The notes under the pieces are model-generated. The model did not search any database and had not been told where the DNA came from. It worked only from the letters and a program-made list of their open reading frames with translations. A program made the translations under genes and the position numbers. A DNA stretch of 64,000 bases from assembly GCA_020073645.1 (NCBI GenBank), contig JAIQET010000008.1, positions 17,735 to 81,734 of the forward strand. The letters run 5' to 3'. The stretch is from Terriglobia bacterium (lineage in GTDB: Bacteria > Acidobacteriota > Terriglobia > Terriglobales > Acidobacteriaceae). Each line of letters starts with the position of its first letter. Position 1 is the stretch's first letter. This document shows positions 52,870 through 62,248 of this stretch, in pieces.

Positions 52870-55290
52870 GTGGATGTGGCACAAGACCTTCGCTACGGGT
52901 TTCGCATGCTGGTGAAGAATCCAGCTTTCGCCTTGGTGGCGGTGCTGACCCTCACGCTGGGCATTGGTGCGAACACCGCGATCTTCAGCGTGGTGAACTC
53001 GGTTTTGCTGCGCGCGCTTCCCTACAAAGACCCGGCCCGTCTGGTGCTGCTTTGGAGCAACGAACCCGGCGACGACCGCGACCAGGTTTCCTACACCGAT
53101 ATCGACGATTACCGGACGCAGAGCAACTCCTTCGAAAACCTGGTGACTTTTGGCGACTGGAGCGCGACCTTTACGGGAGAAGGCGATCCTGCCCGCATTC
53201 CCGCCATGCAGGTCTCGGATGGCTATTTCTCGCTCATGGGCGCGAAGTTTGCCTTGGGACGCGAGTTTCTGCCGCAGGAACAGATTGATGGCAAGGACCA
53301 GGTCATCATCCTCACTTACGGTTTGTGGCAGCGCCGGTTCGCCGGCGATCCGCAGGTGATTGGAAAACAAATTACGTTGAGCGGCAAACCGTACACGATC
53401 GTCGGGGTGACGCCGCAGGATTTTCCCATGCTGCCCTCCACGCTGGTGGACGGGCCGGCGCAGTTCTACCGGCCGGAAGCGGATAAGCATGACGACAAGG
53501 AACGCTTGTCGCGGCATCTGCGGGCAATCGGGCGGTTGAAGCCGGGGGTGACGCTCGTCCGGGCACAGGCGGACTTGGAGGTGATCAATCGCCGTTTGGC
53601 GCAGCAGTATCCGGACGCTTACGCGACCACCGGCGTCCGGCTGGTCAAGCTGCAGGATGACATTGCGGCGCGTTTGCGCCCGGCGCTGCTGGTGCTTTTG
53701 GGAGCGATCGGATTCCTGCTGCTGATTGCCTGCGCGAACGTTTCGAACCTCCTGCTGGCGCGCGCAACGGCGCGCGAGAAGGAGATCGCGATCCGGGCGG
53801 CACTGGGAGCGAGCCGTTGGCGTTTGGCTCGCCAGGCTTTGACCGAGAGCATGCTGCTGGCCCTGTGCGGCGGAGCGCTGGGAGTTTTGCTGGCGATGTG
53901 GGGAACCGGCCTGATCGTCGCCATCGGCTCCAAGGTTCTGCCCGAACTGGTTGGGGTCACGATGGACGTACGAGTCTTAGCGTTCACCGCCGCAATCAGT
54001 GTACTGACCGGGCTGCTGTTCGGCCTTTTTCCCGCGTTGCAGCTTTCGACAGTCACGCTTCATGACAACCTCAAAGAAGGAGCGAGGAGCTCAGGCTCTG
54101 CTCACGGACAGTTCCGGAAGGTGCTCGCGATCAGCGAGATCGCACTATCGCTGGTGCTGCTGGCGGGGGCGGGGCTGCTGCTGCGCACCTTCAGCAAAAT
54201 CCGCGGGGTTGATCCCGGCTTTCGTTACGACCACATCCTCACCGCGGACATCGGCCTGCCGTCGGCGAAATATCCCGCGGGCACGACTAAGCCCCTGGCG
54301 TTCTACCGCGAGCTGCTGGGACGCATCAGCGCGCTCCCCGGTGTGGAGTCCGCCGGAGCCGTGAGCATCTTGCCTCTGGGCGGGAATTTCGATACCGCGG
54401 GAGTCGAGCCGGAAGGATTCGCTTTTGGTCCCGGCCAGATGCCGTATCCCGAGCGTTACATGGTCACCCCCGGATATTTGCATGCGTTGGGAATCCGCCT
54501 GGTGCGTGGGCGGCTGCTTACGGACGCCGACAACGAGAATGCTCCGCTAGTGGCCATGGTGTCTGAAACCGCCGCGCAGCGCTGGTGGCCCAATCAGAAT
54601 CCTATCGGCAGAAACATCAAGGTACCCGGATTTGATGACGGCCCGCAGCCCGGGCGCATGGTGGTCGGAGTCGTCCAGGACGTGAAGCAAGCCGGGCTGG
54701 ATGCGCCGCACACCATGCAGGTCTATCTACCGCATGCGCAGTACAGAAATGGATACATGACGCTCGTGGTGCGGACCAAGTCCGACCCGCTGAGCCTGGC
54801 CGGGGAAGTACGACAACAGGTTCGCGAGGTGGATCCCGACCAGGCGGTCTCAAACATCGCCACTATGGACCAAGTCCTTTCCAATTCCGTCGCCTCGCGA
54901 CGCTTCACGACCGTGCTGCTGGGCACGCTGGCCGGTTTGGGCCTGCTGCTGGCTTCGGTGGGTGTCTACGGGATCCTTTCCTACGGCGTGGCGCAACGGA
55001 CGCGCGAGATTGGAATCCGGATGGCCCTGGGTGCGGCGCCAGCCGACGTGCTGTCTTTGTTCCTGGACCAGGGACTGAAATTGATGCTGGCGGGTGTGGC
55101 GGCGGGAATGCTCGCGGCCCTGGCATTGACCCGGCTGATGAAAGGCTTGCTGTTTGGGGTGAGTGCGAGTGATCCAGCGACATTCGCCGGGATTGCGCTC
55201 TTCCTCGGGGGAGTGGCGTTGCTGGCCTGCTTCTTGCCGGCGCGCGCCGCCACCCGGGTCGATCCCATGGTGGCGTTGCGCTATGAGTAA
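52870..55290 (+). CDS. MacB/FtsX-type permease 5
   Basis: The 806-residue protein starts with GTG, five bases after the second ATPase, and reads VDVAQDLRYGFRMLVKNPAF (V read as M). It has the doubled core/FtsX layout with helices [40 protein letters not shown] and LLGTLAGLGLLLASVGVYGI. The end [12 protein letters not shown] resembles the tail of the upstream fossil (TTRVDPMVVALRYE) more than those of its neighbours. It is probably paired with the second ATPase, because the two genes are adjacent. Confidence 0.92.
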   Translation: MDVAQDLRYGFRMLVKNPAFALVAVLTLTLGIGANTAIFSVVNSVLLRALPYKDPARLVLLWSNEPGDDRDQVSYTDIDDYRTQSNSFENLVTFGDWSATFTGEGDPARIPAMQVSDGYFSLMGAKFALGREFLPQEQIDGKDQVIILTYGLWQRRFAGDPQVIGKQITLSGKPYTIVGVTPQDFPMLPSTLVDGPAQFYRPEADKHDDKERLSRHLRAIGRLKPGVTLVRAQADLEVINRRLAQQYPDAYATTGVRLVKLQDDIAARLRPALLVLLGAIGFLLLIACANVSNLLLARATAREKEIAIRAALGASRWRLARQALTESMLLALCGGALGVLLAMWGTGLIVAIGSKVLPELVGVTMDVRVLAFTAAISVLTGLLFGLFPALQLSTVTLHDNLKEGARSSGSAHGQFRKVLAISEIALSLVLLAGAGLLLRTFSKIRGVDPGFRYDHILTADIGLPSAKYPAGTTKPLAFYRELLGRISALPGVESAGAVSILPLGGNFDTAGVEPEGFAFGPGQMPYPERYMVTPGYLHALGIRLVRGRLLTDADNENAPLVAMVSETAAQRWWPNQNPIGRNIKVPGFDDGPQPGRMVVGVVQDVKQAGLDAPHTMQVYLPHAQYRNGYMTLVVRTKSDPLSLAGEVRQQVREVDPDQAVSNIATMDQVLSNSVASRRFTTVLLGTLAGLGLLLASVGVYGILSYGVAQRTREIGIRMALGAAPADVLSLFLDQGLKLMLAGVAAGMLAALALTRLMKGLLFGVSASDPATFAGIALFLGGVALLACFLPARAATRVDPMVALRYE

Positions 55291-55322
55291 GGATTCGCCC
55301 TTGCAGGATTTGCAGGAGACCA

Positions 55323-57275
55323 ATGAATAAAGTGAACCGCATTTTCTGGGCTCTTTTCGTTCTTCTGACGTCGAGCACCCTCGTGGGCGGACAATCACTG
55401 CCCAACTACGTCCAGCCGGCAGCCCATTTCCCCAACCTGGTCGGGCCCTACATTCCTCGCCAGGTTCCGGAGCCCACCTTCGGCAACACGCCGCGCCTGG
55501 AGACTCTTATGAAGGACGGCAAGCTCATGCTGTCGCTGAGCGACGCCGTCAGCCTGGCCTTGGAGAACAATCTGGACCTGGCCATCGCGCGATACAACCT
55601 CAATATTGCGGATACGGACGTTCTGCGTGCCAAGTCCGGTGCTTCGGTCCGTGGTGTCGCCACCGGTCTCGTGCAAGGCACCCCCGGCGGCGGCATTGGC
55701 GGTTTCGGTACTGGTGCCTCCGGCGCAGGAGCAGGCGGCACCACCGGTGGCGCAGGCGGCGCAGGTACCGGAGCCTCCGGCCTGGTGGAATCGACTCTGG
55801 GCACGGGAGCACCCGTAGATTCCTATGACCCGATTTTGAACGCCGGCTTGCGGGTGGAGCACGGTACCTTCCCTCTGTCCAGCAACGTACTCAGTGGAGC
55901 GGTTCCGTTCCTGCAGCAGAACGTAGGAACCGCGAATTTTAATTACTTCCAGGCCTTCCGTTCCGGCACCAGCATGTCAGTCGAGTTCGACAATGCGCGT
56001 AGCACCGACAACACGACTACCAGCACGCTCGTGCCCCAGATCCAGTCCGGCTTTCGCTTCACCCTGCGGCAGAGGCTGCTTTCCGGTTTCGGTATGGGAC
56101 CGAATACGCGCTTCATTCGCATCGCCCACAACAATCGCGAGATTTCGGATGTCGCGTTCCGCAACCAAGTGATTGCGACGGTCTCGCAGATCCAAAACAT
56201 CTATTGGGACCTGGTCAACGCATACGAAGACGTAAAAGTAAAGGAACGCTCGCTGGCGTTGGCCGACAAGACCCTGTCCGACGATCGTGATCAGGTCAAG
56301 ATTGGCGCGCTTGCTCCCATCGAAGTCATGCGCGCCGAGAGCGAAGTTGCGGCCCGCAGCCAGGATCTCCTGCTTTCGCAGAACGAACTGCAGTTGCAGG
56401 AATTGCTGATCAAGAACGCGATCACCCGCGACCTGAGCGACCAGGTGGTCGCCGCGGCTCCCGTGGTTCCCACCGATACCATGAGCATTTCCGAGCAGGA
56501 AGCAGCGGTGCCGGTGCAAGACCTGATCGGAGATGCCCTCTCCCATCGTCCCGAGCTCGCCGAGGCTCGCATTGATCTTCACAACCGCGATCTCAGCCGC
56601 AAAGCGGCGTCCAACGCCATGTTGCCCACCTTGGATCTCATTGCCTGGTACGGGGCTTCTGGCCTCGCTGGAGAGCAAAACCTCAACAATTCCAGCCTGC
56701 CTCCGGGTTCCGTCCCCCGCTCGGGATTCCCCAATGCCTTTGCGACCCTGTTCCGCAACGATTTTCCCGATTACGCCGTCGGACTGAACATCACCATCCC
56801 CCTGCGCAATCGGGCCGCACAGGCCGACGAGATCCGCTCGCAACTGGAATATCGCCAGGCGCAGCTTCGTCTGCAACAGCTGCAGAACCAGATCGGGATC
56901 GAAGTACGCAACGCGCAATTTGCTTTGCAGCAGAATCGTGCCCGAGTTACCACCGCGCGCAAGGCGCGCGACCTGGCGCAGCAAACCTTGGAAATCGAGC
57001 AGAAAAAATATTCTCTCGGCGCTTCCACCAGCTACCAGGTCCTGCAACTTCAGAGAGACCTGGCGCAGGCCGAGTCCAACCTCGTGTCCGCCATGTCGGC
57101 TTACGAAAAGTCGCGCGTCGAGCTCGATCGCGTCACGGGTCTGACGTTGTCCCATGCTGGCATCGAGCTCCAGGATGCGGAGAGCGGGCATGTGGGCGCG
57201 GTTCCAATTTTGCCGGGAGTGGCCCCACGATCCGACACCGCTCCTGCCGAACCGCAGCAGCCGCCTAAGAGTTAA
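55323..57275 (+). CDS. TolC-like outer-membrane efflux channel with Gly-rich insert
   Basis: A 650-residue outer-membrane factor. The signal peptide (MNKVNRIFWALFVLLTSSTL, VGGQ) is followed by the OEP pattern LSLSDAVSLALENNLDLAIA at about 65-85. Residues about 117-158 are an unusual Gly/Ala/Thr-rich low-complexity insert, mainly GG, GTG and GAG steps. The two coiled-coil halves then run from about 260 to 610 with SQIQNIYWDLVNAYEDVKVK, LGASTSYQVLQLQRDLAQAE and YEKSRVELDRVTG. It should complete the tripartite exporter with the adaptor gene at 40187. It lies 32 bp behind permease 5 and 12 bp before the activator gene. Confidence 0.92.
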   Translation: MNKVNRIFWALFVLLTSSTLVGGQSLPNYVQPAAHFPNLVGPYIPRQVPEPTFGNTPRLETLMKDGKLMLSLSDAVSLALENNLDLAIARYNLNIADTDVLRAKSGASVRGVATGLVQGTPGGGIGGFGTGASGAGAGGTTGGAGGAGTGASGLVESTLGTGAPVDSYDPILNAGLRVEHGTFPLSSNVLSGAVPFLQQNVGTANFNYFQAFRSGTSMSVEFDNARSTDNTTTSTLVPQIQSGFRFTLRQRLLSGFGMGPNTRFIRIAHNNREISDVAFRNQVIATVSQIQNIYWDLVNAYEDVKVKERSLALADKTLSDDRDQVKIGALAPIEVMRAESEVAARSQDLLLSQNELQLQELLIKNAITRDLSDQVVAAAPVVPTDTMSISEQEAAVPVQDLIGDALSHRPELAEARIDLHNRDLSRKAASNAMLPTLDLIAWYGASGLAGEQNLNNSSLPPGSVPRSGFPNAFATLFRNDFPDYAVGLNITIPLRNRAAQADEIRSQLEYRQAQLRLQQLQNQIGIEVRNAQFALQQNRARVTTARKARDLAQQTLEIEQKKYSLGASTSYQVLQLQRDLAQAESNLVSAMSAYEKSRVELDRVTGLTLSHAGIELQDAESGHVGAVPILPGVAPRSDTAPAEPQQPPKS

Positions 57276-57287
57276 GGGGACAGCCGC

Positions 57288-58697
57288 GTGAGCAGCGTAG
57301 AATTCATAAACCAAGTTGCCACTATGACCGCCACTACCAATCCGCGGGTGCTGATCGCCGACGACCAGCGCGATGTGCTGGAAGCCCTGCGTCTTCTGCT
57401 CAAACGCGAGGGCTTCGCCATTGAGACCAGCGCTTCTCCCGCCGGCGTTCTCGACGCGCTGCAATCGCGGGAATTCGACGCTGCCCTGATCGACCTCAAC
57501 TATGCCCGTGACACAACCTCGGGCCAGGAGGGCCTCGACCTCCTTTCGCGTATTCAGGCCATCGACAGCACGCTTCCGGTGATCGTCATGACGGCGTGGG
57601 GCAGCGTGGACGTAGCGGTGGAGGCCATGCGGCGTGGCGCCCGCGACTTCATCCAGAAACCCTGGGAAAATGCGCGTTTGCTGGCCATTCTGCGCACCCA
57701 GATCGAGCTCAGCGGCGCGGTGCGCCGCAGCCAGCAACTGGAAGCTGAGAACCGCCTGCTGCGCGCGGAGGGCGCTCCCACATTCATCGCCGAAGCCGAA
57801 GTCATGCAGCCCGTCTTGCGCCTCATCAGCAAAGTCGGACCCTCCGATGCCAATGTTCTGATCACAGGCGACCACGGCAGCGGCAAGGAAGTGGTCGCGC
57901 GCAGCCTGCATGCGCTCTCCAAGCGGGCATCGCGTCCGCTGGTTACCGTCAACACCGGCGGACTTTCGGAAGGCATCTTCGAAAGTGAGCTCTTCGGCCA
58001 CGTGCGCGGTGCCTTTACCGACGCCAAGACCGACCGCATCGGCCGCTTCGAGCTGGCTCACGGCGGCACCCTGTTCCTCGACGAGATTGCTAACGTCCCG
58101 CTTTCGCAGCAGGCCAAGCTGTTGCGCGTGCTGGAGAGCGGCGAAATGGAGCGGGTCGGGTCTTCACGCACGCAGCGCGTGGATGTGCGTATTATTTCCG
58201 CCACCAACGCCAATCTTGACCAGGAAGCGGCCGCCGGCCGTTTCCGCCAGGACTTGCTCTTCCGCTTGAACACGGTGGAGATCCACATTCCGCCGCTGCG
58301 CGAACGACGGCGCGACATTCCTGTGCTGGCGATGCACTTCCTGAAGCGCTATGCCGACCGCTATCGCAAGCCGACCACAAACTTTGAACCGGCCGCCATG
58401 CAGTTAATGCTGGAGTACGCCTGGCCCGGCAATGTACGCGAACTCGATCATGCGGTGGAACGCGCGGTCCTGCTGGCGCAAGGCAACGCCGTCCAAGTCA
58501 GCGACCTTGGTCTGCGCGAGACCCGCGAGAGTCTGCCCAAGATGGAAGACCTTAGCCTGGAAGAGGTCGAATCCCTGCTGGTTCGCAAAGCCATCGACCG
58601 TTATGGGGGTAATATTAGCCAGGCGGCCGAGGCCCTCGGCCTGAGCCGCAGTGCGCTCTACCGCCGCCTGCAGAAATATGGGATCGGCAGCAGTTAA
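57288..58697 (+). CDS. NtrC-family sigma-54 response regulator
   Basis: A 469-residue activator has three parts: a receiver (about 19-135) with phospho-acceptor D69 (ALIDLNY) and acidic D25/D26; an AAA+ domain (about 160-395) with Walker A GDHGSGKE, the sigma-54 contact loop GAFTDA (a variant of GAFTGA), Walker B GGTLFLDEIA and FRLNTVEIHIPPLRERRRDI; and a Fis-type helix-turn-helix at the end (GNISQAAEALGLSRSALYRR). The GTG follows AAGGGGACAG. It ends the efflux locus together with the kinase and very probably activates the -24/-12 promoter at 40155, giving the operon its own control circuit. Confidence 0.95.
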   Translation: MSSVEFINQVATMTATTNPRVLIADDQRDVLEALRLLLKREGFAIETSASPAGVLDALQSREFDAALIDLNYARDTTSGQEGLDLLSRIQAIDSTLPVIVMTAWGSVDVAVEAMRRGARDFIQKPWENARLLAILRTQIELSGAVRRSQQLEAENRLLRAEGAPTFIAEAEVMQPVLRLISKVGPSDANVLITGDHGSGKEVVARSLHALSKRASRPLVTVNTGGLSEGIFESELFGHVRGAFTDAKTDRIGRFELAHGGTLFLDEIANVPLSQQAKLLRVLESGEMERVGSSRTQRVDVRIISATNANLDQEAAAGRFRQDLLFRLNTVEIHIPPLRERRRDIPVLAMHFLKRYADRYRKPTTNFEPAAMQLMLEYAWPGNVRELDHAVERAVLLAQGNAVQVSDLGLRETRESLPKMEDLSLEEVESLLVRKAIDRYGGNISQAAEALGLSRSALYRRLQKYGIGSS

Positions 58698-60090
58698 ACC
58701 ACCGCAGCAGGGAACCGTGGCCCCGGCAATTGCGGGAAGCCAGCCGCGAGTCTCTGTTCGGCGGAAACCCAAACGCCACCTAAGCCACGAAAACCGGGTC
58801 CTGCTTCTGGCGCTGGCTGCCGGGGCCCCGGCCCTTCTACTTTCCGTCATACTCCTCTGGACGGGCGATCACACCGACAGTACCCGATGGACCCTCACCA
58901 CCTTGATTGCCATCCTCTGGCTCGGTTTCGCATTTTCGGTGCGATCCACCGTGGTGCGCCCCTTGCAGACTCTCTCCAACATGCAGTCTGCCTTGCGCGA
59001 AGGCGATTTCTCCTTCCGCGTGCGCGGGGCAAATCCGAACGATGCCCTGGGCGAGCTCATGCTGGAGGTGAACACTCTCTCGGAGATGCTGCGCGAGCAG
59101 CGGCTGGGCGCCATGGAAGCTACCGCGCTCCTCTCCACTGTGATGACTGAAATCGACGTCGCCGTCTTTGCGTTCGACGGCGAACACCGGTTGCGCTTGG
59201 TGAACCGCGCCGGAGAGCGCCTCCTGGGTCAGCACGCAGAACGGTTGCTGGGCAAGACCGCCGCAGAATTGGGAATGGCGGACTGCCTCGAGGGCGAATC
59301 GGCGCGCACCCTGGAACGAAACTTCCCCGGAACCTCCGGACGCTGGGGCATGCGCCGCACCACCTTCCGCCAAGGGGGAGTGCCGCACTTCCTCGTCGTT
59401 CTCACCGACTTGAGCCGCACCTTGCGCGAAGAGGAAAGGCAAGCCTGGCAGCGCCTGGTACGCGTGCTGGGTCATGAACTCAACAATTCCCTGGCGCCCA
59501 TCTGCTCCATTGCGGGCAGCCTGGAAGATATCGTGAAGCGGGAAGCTCGGCCGTCCGACTGGGAAGAGGACCTGCGCCGTGGCTTGCGGGTGATTGCCGA
59601 GCGCTCGGAAGCCCTGAGCCGCTTCATGAAAGATTATGGCCGCTTGACCCGCCTTCCCAAACCGCAACTTCGCCCCGTAGCCGTGAGTTCGCTGGTCAGC
59701 GCGGCGGTAGGACTGGAGCGGAGAATGGCGGTAGAACTGGTACCCGGGCCGGACCTCACCATCGAAGCCGATCCCGATCAACTCCAGCAGCTGCTCATTA
59801 ATCTCATCCGCAACGCGGTGGATGCCTCGCTTGAAACCGGAGGCAAAGTTCAGATTGGCTGGTCGAGGAATGGCAGCTCAGTCAACATCTTTGTGCAGGA
59901 CGAGGGGCCGGGCATTGCCAATTCTGCCAACCTGTTCGTGCCGTTCTTTACGACCAAGCCCGGCGGTTCAGGCATCGGTCTAGTGTTGAGCCGGCAAATC
60001 GCCGAGGCCCACGGGGGCAGCCTGACCGTTGCCAACCGCCTCGCGCAACGTGGGTGTGAGGCCAGTTTGCAACTGCCGCTGCGGGGGTAG
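58678..60090 (+). CDS. NtrY/NtrB-like sensor histidine kinase
   Basis: A membrane histidine kinase of 470 residues. Two helices (LLLALAAGAPALLLSVILLW and TLTTLIAILWLGFAFSVRST) leave almost no periplasmic domain. A HAMP-like linker (VRPLQTLSNMQSALREGDFS), a PAS-type domain (about 165-255), the H box VLGHELNNSLAPICS, N box NLIRNAVDA, G1 DEGPGI and G2 GGSGIGLVLSR follow. Sensing is therefore cytoplasmic or within the membrane. The start at 58678 overlaps the regulator gene by 20 bp; an earlier start (58651) is possible. It is the cognate kinase of the preceding regulator. Confidence 0.93.
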   Translation: MGSAAVKPPQQGTVAPAIAGSQPRVSVRRKPKRHLSHENRVLLLALAAGAPALLLSVILLWTGDHTDSTRWTLTTLIAILWLGFAFSVRSTVVRPLQTLSNMQSALREGDFSFRVRGANPNDALGELMLEVNTLSEMLREQRLGAMEATALLSTVMTEIDVAVFAFDGEHRLRLVNRAGERLLGQHAERLLGKTAAELGMADCLEGESARTLERNFPGTSGRWGMRRTTFRQGGVPHFLVVLTDLSRTLREEERQAWQRLVRVLGHELNNSLAPICSIAGSLEDIVKREARPSDWEEDLRRGLRVIAERSEALSRFMKDYGRLTRLPKPQLRPVAVSSLVSAAVGLERRMAVELVPGPDLTIEADPDQLQQLLINLIRNAVDASLETGGKVQIGWSRNGSSVNIFVQDEGPGIANSANLFVPFFTTKPGGSGIGLVLSRQIAEAHGGSLTVANRLAQRGCEASLQLPLRG

Positions 60091-60207
60091 ACCGACGGGT
60101 GGGCCCTCTTCGCCGTTCTGAGTCATAACTACAGGAAGGGGCACCCCTCTCTTAATACTCATGACTTACAATGGCGGCGGAGGGGCGCGCCACCCGCCAA
60201 TCGCTTT

Positions 60208-60627
60208 TCACGTCGGTAGACTGCGAATGATTTTCTCAAGTGCGAGCTGTCCAAACACGCCGTCCACGTGGGCAGGCTTCTTCTTGTTGTATTTTGGAAT
60301 CTGATGATGGATATTCCAAAAGGTGTGAATCAAAGCCGCTTCGAGGAGCTTCCAAGTCGGCGTTGCTTGGCGTCCCTGACAAGTCACTATGAACACCTCA
60401 ATCACCTTGACACCACGGTCCCTGTAGAACACCTGACTCGCTTTGTTCACGGCAGAAGCGGCTGGTCTGCCTGCTCCCTTCGCAGTGGTCCCGATATAGA
60501 TGACACGGGAGCGTAAGCCTGAAGCAGGCTTGTAGGACTTGTCTGCGACCAGAATATACGCCATTTTCTTCTTGTCCCATTGCCTGCTTCTCAGCAGGGT
60601 CAGGGATGGCTTCTTGGAGCGCTTCAT
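60208..60627 (-). CDS. GIY-YIG-like nuclease-fold protein
   Basis: A basic protein of 139 residues. The stretch MAYILVADKSYKP and, 15 residues later, VIYIGTTAKGAGRPAASAV, resemble the two strands of a GIY-YIG domain. LLEAALIHTFWNIHHQIPKY followed by NKKK fits the catalytic Glu and the terminal Asn of the fold. It may be a small stand-alone nuclease, but the match is by pattern only. The surrounding sequence is visibly richer in A and T than the rest of the window, suggesting transfer. The frame is open to a GTG at 60642; I use the ATG at 60627. No methyltransferase or other restriction partner is near. Confidence 0.5.
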   Translation of the reverse strand: MKRSKKPSLTLLRSRQWDKKKMAYILVADKSYKPASGLRSRVIYIGTTAKGAGRPAASAVNKASQVFYRDRGVKVIEVFIVTCQGRQATPTWKLLEAALIHTFWNIHHQIPKYNKKKPAHVDGVFGQLALEKIIRSLPT

Positions 60628-60719
60628 TTTTAGTTTACGCACACGGCCTCACTGTCTCGCGAACTGCTGTAGTCATTGCCGTTGCCCCCGCCGAACAAAA
60701 CTGAGTTCGCAAGTCCGGT

Positions 60720-61706
60720 TCAGTTGTTCAATGACTGCCAATCTACGACCTTATCTTGATTGTCAAGGTAGACCATCAAGGTGTCAGCATAGACAAACTG
60801 CTTTCCACCTCTCCCCCAGTCATTCTCCGACTTCGGAAGACCCATAGAGTAATAAAGTGCATTCTTGCTCATTCCACGGAAGATGCTGCGTCTCTTGATG
60901 GCGGTGATTTCCTGCGGCGTCAGCTTCTTGGGAACTTCACTGAGCAAGGAAGCCGAGATTCTTTCCATGAAGGTCGCATCCTTATTGGTGAGTTGGTCAC
61001 CACTGGCAACCGCCAGAGCTTCCCTCCCGTCAGGCAATTTCAGTTTTAGAATTACGGCGTTGGCAGACTCATCGTACTTCGCGACGGTAACCTTCAGAGC
61101 GACGAGAAGCGGGACATCCGACAATTCCTTGAGGATTCTTGATGTACCGAGAATTTGCGTAAGCGTTGCGTCGGTAGAATAAAGGTCTGTGAATCCGCAA
61201 GCATAAAAACTCTTACCGACAACAGTGGGCAATTGGTCCGCCATTTCTTGAGCAATTGCGTTTTCCTCGCTAGCTAACCTTACATCCAGTGAAATCGTGT
61301 TCGGATACGCAGTCGTCATTGCAACTTGTCCATCGTCCAACCTCACGATGAAATCAAAGTACGGCTTCACCATGCTGTCAGGGCTGACAGGCTCTCCCAA
61401 TGCATTCACGGTCGGGGTTTTTTGTGGGTTGTTCAACTGAATTGCTATGACGGTTGCGGTCTTCCCTTTGTACGTTGCTGGCAAGTAGCTTTCCATATCC
61501 GCTGCGTACCTCCCGGCAGCTTCAGTCCCAAGGTGCCATTCCATCAAGACTGGCTGGGCACGCAGGTTCTCGGCTACGTAGCCGATGAGCACCACTTTCT
61601 GATTCAGGTATTTTTGCTTCACGGAGCCCAGTGTATCGGTCTGCTGGGAAATCCCCAAAGAAGAAACTAAGAGTAGACCAAACGCAAAAGTGAAGGAACG
61701 TTTCAT
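60720..61706 (-). CDS. Secreted protein, unknown function
   Basis: An exported protein of 328 residues with signal peptide MKRSFTFAFGLLLVSSLGIS, then Q. No known domain is evident. The N-terminal part is beta-rich (QKVVLIGYVAENLRAQPVLM, TATVIAIQLNN) and the last 70 residues (LTPQEITAIKRRSIFRGMSK, ALYYSMGLPKSENDW, FVYADTLMVYLDNQDKVVDW) resemble the small BamE/SmpA-type outer-membrane module, in which a helix pair precedes a three-stranded sheet and the G-x-P turn. One C is present (FYACGF). Like its neighbour it lies in A+T-richer sequence and may have been acquired. Confidence 0.6.
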   Translation of the reverse strand: MKRSFTFAFGLLLVSSLGISQQTDTLGSVKQKYLNQKVVLIGYVAENLRAQPVLMEWHLGTEAAGRYAADMESYLPATYKGKTATVIAIQLNNPQKTPTVNALGEPVSPDSMVKPYFDFIVRLDDGQVAMTTAYPNTISLDVRLASEENAIAQEMADQLPTVVGKSFYACGFTDLYSTDATLTQILGTSRILKELSDVPLLVALKVTVAKYDESANAVILKLKLPDGREALAVASGDQLTNKDATFMERISASLLSEVPKKLTPQEITAIKRRSIFRGMSKNALYYSMGLPKSENDWGRGGKQFVYADTLMVYLDNQDKVVDWQSLNN

Positions 61707-62107
61707 AAGTTCCTCATGCTCCTTTCCGAAGCAAAGCCAAACTAACGAGGCATTCTACTGCAGCGTATTGGAGTTGCCTACCCGAAAGCCTGCTCCATCA
61801 TCGACGGCATCCTAAAACTTCAGGGGTTCCGCGCCAACGATCGTGGGAAACGATAGTGGTGGGATCGGGCGCTCTGCCTTGCAGTTGCTGGCGGGCCGCC
61901 GCCTTTATCTCGGCCACGAATTTCCGGTGAGCCCTCAGAGTCGCCGACTTTCGGAAACGGCTAATAAGCATTGATTGGTTTCGATGCAGTTTCGATTTGG
62001 CAGACCGAGCAACTATCGTCGGCTCACGACCAAAGGGTAAGTTGACGAGTGGCCCGGGTCTTCGTGGCTCACTATATCTTTGCTGGCTGCTCGCGGCAAG
62101 ACTTTGG

Positions 62108-62148
62108 GGGTGGCCCAGGTCTCGTGCCTTTCGAGACCTGGGGCCTTT
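62108..62148 (+). repeat. REP-like hairpin element (second copy)
   Basis: The 41-bp block starts GGGTGGCCCA; stem AGGTCTC/GAGACCT extended by CCC/GGG. It aligns without gaps to the minus strand of 3257-3297 at 30 of 41 positions. The differing stem bases (GG/CC here, CT/AG there) keep pairing. Confidence 0.55.
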
Positions 62149-62248
62149 CCGACCTTTTGACACCCCGCTGATGAGTTGCTGAAAACCCGCATCGGCGTTT
62201 TGCACCTGGCCTCAGCGGCTGAAGCCGGACTGATGGCAGACGATTTAT

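Noticed and set aside
55977..58061. 694-codon antisense open frame across tolC and the activator
   Set aside because: It lies opposite two well-identified genes and its translation has no domain or sensible composition; GC-rich genes create such frames. The same applies to 21051-23018, 17835-18614 and other long antisense frames.
61798..62205. 135-codon open frame on the minus strand before the pqq operon
   Set aside because: No ribosome site, no domain, and it spans a palindromic hairpin element; the composition is that of random basic translation.
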